Assembly: GCA_016935655.1 (NCBI GenBank)
Contig: JAFGQM010000137.1
Coordinates: forward strand, 1-5,468
Length of the DNA: 5,468 nucleotides
Origin: Candidatus Altarchaeota archaeon
GTDB taxonomy: Archaea; Altiarchaeota; Altiarchaeia; JAFGQM01
Direction of reading: 5' to 3'
Of the stretch, positions 4,571-5,468 are shown piece by piece; within the stretch, counting starts at the first letter, position 1, and each line of letters opens with the position of its first letter. Under the pieces are notes generated by a model. That model had not been told where the DNA came from. It was given only the letters and a program-made list of their open reading frames with translations, and did no database searches. The translations under genes were made by a program, and so were the position numbers.

Positions 4571-5417
4571 CGGACCTGTTTTGATGCTGGTAACAGCCTC
4601 GCTGTTTGCGGTGATGGACATCTTTGTAAAATTGCTGCCCCAACTGCCCGCCTCGGAGATATTGTTCTTCCGGTTTCTAGTAAGCTCAGTTATGGTCTTC
4701 GTGCTATTCAGGCTTTTTAGAATCAGGATACGGCTAGTCGAAAGGAAGTTCACGGCGTTGAGGGTCATATTCGGCTTCTTCTCGGTTTATTTTTTATTCG
4801 AGGCCATATCTCTCACCAGCCTATCCAATGCCATCGTGTTGTTCTATACAGCCCCACTCTTCTCCATCATCCTCTCGCATATCTTCTTGAAAGAGAAGGC
4901 AGGCAAAGTGGTCATACCTCTATTCTTAGTCTCTTTTACGGGGATCCTGCTCATCATAAAGCCTGAGTTCTCCTCGATGGAGCCGGGGGATATCTACGGG
5001 GTTCTGTCAGGCCTATTCGCAGCCATGAGCTTCACGGCTTTGAAAAAACTCGAGAGCTTTGAATCTGCATGGACAATAACGCTCATAACGATATACGGCA
5101 CACTGCTGGTGTCCATGCCCCTAGCAGTAGCAAACTTCGTCATGCCATCGCCGGAAGAAGCCATGATGCTCCTGGGGACCGGCATCATCGGGTTCTTCGC
5201 TATCCTAGCCATGACCTTTGCCTTTAGATACTGTTCTGAATCTGAGGGCACTGAATTGTTGATGTTCGAGGCCGTCATAGCTACTATCCTAAGTATCCTG
5301 GTCCTCGGCGAGGCCGTCGATATATACTCCCTGATAGGGTTCATCCTTGTGCTCTCGTCCAACTTTTACATAACCTTTGCACATGCGCACATCGATATCC
5401 ACCTGCATCATAGATAG
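4554..5417 (+). CDS. EamA-family (DMT superfamily) membrane transporter
   Basis: This 287-residue integral membrane protein has the ten-helix plan of the drug/metabolite transporter superfamily. Predicted helices are about 8-28, 33-53, 69-88, 92-111, 118-136, 147-164, 174-197, 204-225, 233-251 and 257-275. The two halves repeat each other: YTAPLFSIILSHIFLKEK at 98-115 and FEAVIATILSILVLGEAV at 238-255 are the matching EamA segments, each ending in a helix-terminal Glu. The R-F motif after helix 2 begins (FFRFL) is also usual. The substrate cannot be deduced. The C-terminus is unusual, AHAHIDIHLHHR, with six histidines in twelve residues. I chose ATG 4554, which overlaps the pyrophosphatase by 17 bases. 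An in-frame ATG at 4467 would add 29 polar residues that are merely a second reading of the pyrophosphatase gene. The overlap suggests co-transcription and coupled translation. Confidence 0.9.
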   Translation: MALKDNGPVLMLVTASLFAVMDIFVKLLPQLPASEILFFRFLVSSVMVFVLFRLFRIRIRLVERKFTALRVIFGFFSVYFLFEAISLTSLSNAIVLFYTAPLFSIILSHIFLKEKAGKVVIPLFLVSFTGILLIIKPEFSSMEPGDIYGVLSGLFAAMSFTALKKLESFESAWTITLITIYGTLLVSMPLAVANFVMPSPEEAMMLLGTGIIGFFAILAMTFAFRYCSESEGTELLMFEAVIATILSILVLGEAVDIYSLIGFILVLSSNFYITFAHAHIDIHLHHR

Positions 5418-5426
5418 TTTTTATCC
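5418..5426 (+). promoter_or_regulatory. TATA-like box upstream of the tRNA
   Basis: TTTTTATCC begins immediately after the transporter stop codon and is centred about 31 bases before the tRNA 5' end at 5453. This fits an archaeal promoter starting transcription a few bases ahead of the mature tRNA. The T-rich sequence may also act as the transporter's terminator. Confidence 0.5.
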
Positions 5427-5452
5427 TATTAACTTCAACTTAAACGCTTTTT

Positions 5453-5468
5453 GCCCCGGTAGTGTAGT
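5453..5468 (+). tRNA. 5' end of a tRNA, probably tRNA-Asp, cut by the window edge
   Basis: GCCCCGGTAGTGTAGT reads as a seven-base acceptor strand (GCCCCGG), T8, A9, the first D-stem strand GTGT, then A14 and G15, all as expected at the start of a tRNA. The GxxxxGGTAGTGTAGT pattern is common in archaeal tRNA-Asp and also seen in some tRNA-Glu. The anticodon lies beyond the window, so the identity is an inference. The gene starts 36 bases after the transporter stop. Confidence 0.75.

Overview
The window looks like ordinary archaeal chromosome, probably from a euryarchaeon and perhaps near the Thermoplasmata; the lineage is inferred, not proven. The signs are a fused Kae1-Bud32 protein, an FtsZ, an archaeal-style Ham1/RdgB protein, and AT-rich TATA-like boxes about 25-30 bases upstream of several start codons with no Shine-Dalgarno sequence, as expected for leaderless mRNAs. 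AGG and ATA codons are used heavily. All recognisable genes lie on the plus strand.

Layout. (1) Bases 1-803 hold the 3' two-thirds of a tubulin-family cell-division GTPase (FtsZ), cut by the window edge. (2) Bases 834-1205 encode a MazG-like all-alpha nucleotide pyrophosphohydrolase. (3) Bases 1235-1552 encode a small two-helix membrane protein, and 1612-1926 a 104-residue protein of unknown function. An exact 17-base repeat follows each of these two genes. (4) Bases 1927-2371 form the only long stretch without a convincing gene. Its inverted repeats fit together as a closed multibranch RNA fold (about 2017-2228), followed by a 9-bp GCGA-loop hairpin and a T-rich tract. This is the best candidate here for something undescribed, a structured non-coding RNA or a long leader of the next gene. 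(5) Bases 2372-3982 encode Kae1-Bud32, the catalytic core of the KEOPS complex that makes t6A in tRNA. It is followed closely by an XTP/dITP pyrophosphatase (4007-4570) and an overlapping EamA-type (drug/metabolite family) transporter (4554-5417). (6) The last 16 bases are the 5' end of a tRNA, probably tRNA-Asp.

The set is mainly housekeeping: cell division, tRNA modification and cleaning of the nucleotide pool (two unrelated folds, MazG-like and Ham1-like). No transposase, integrase, CRISPR array or recognised defence operon was found. The accessory-looking part is 1206-2371, where two short genes without a recognised family, a direct repeat and the structured non-coding segment lie together.
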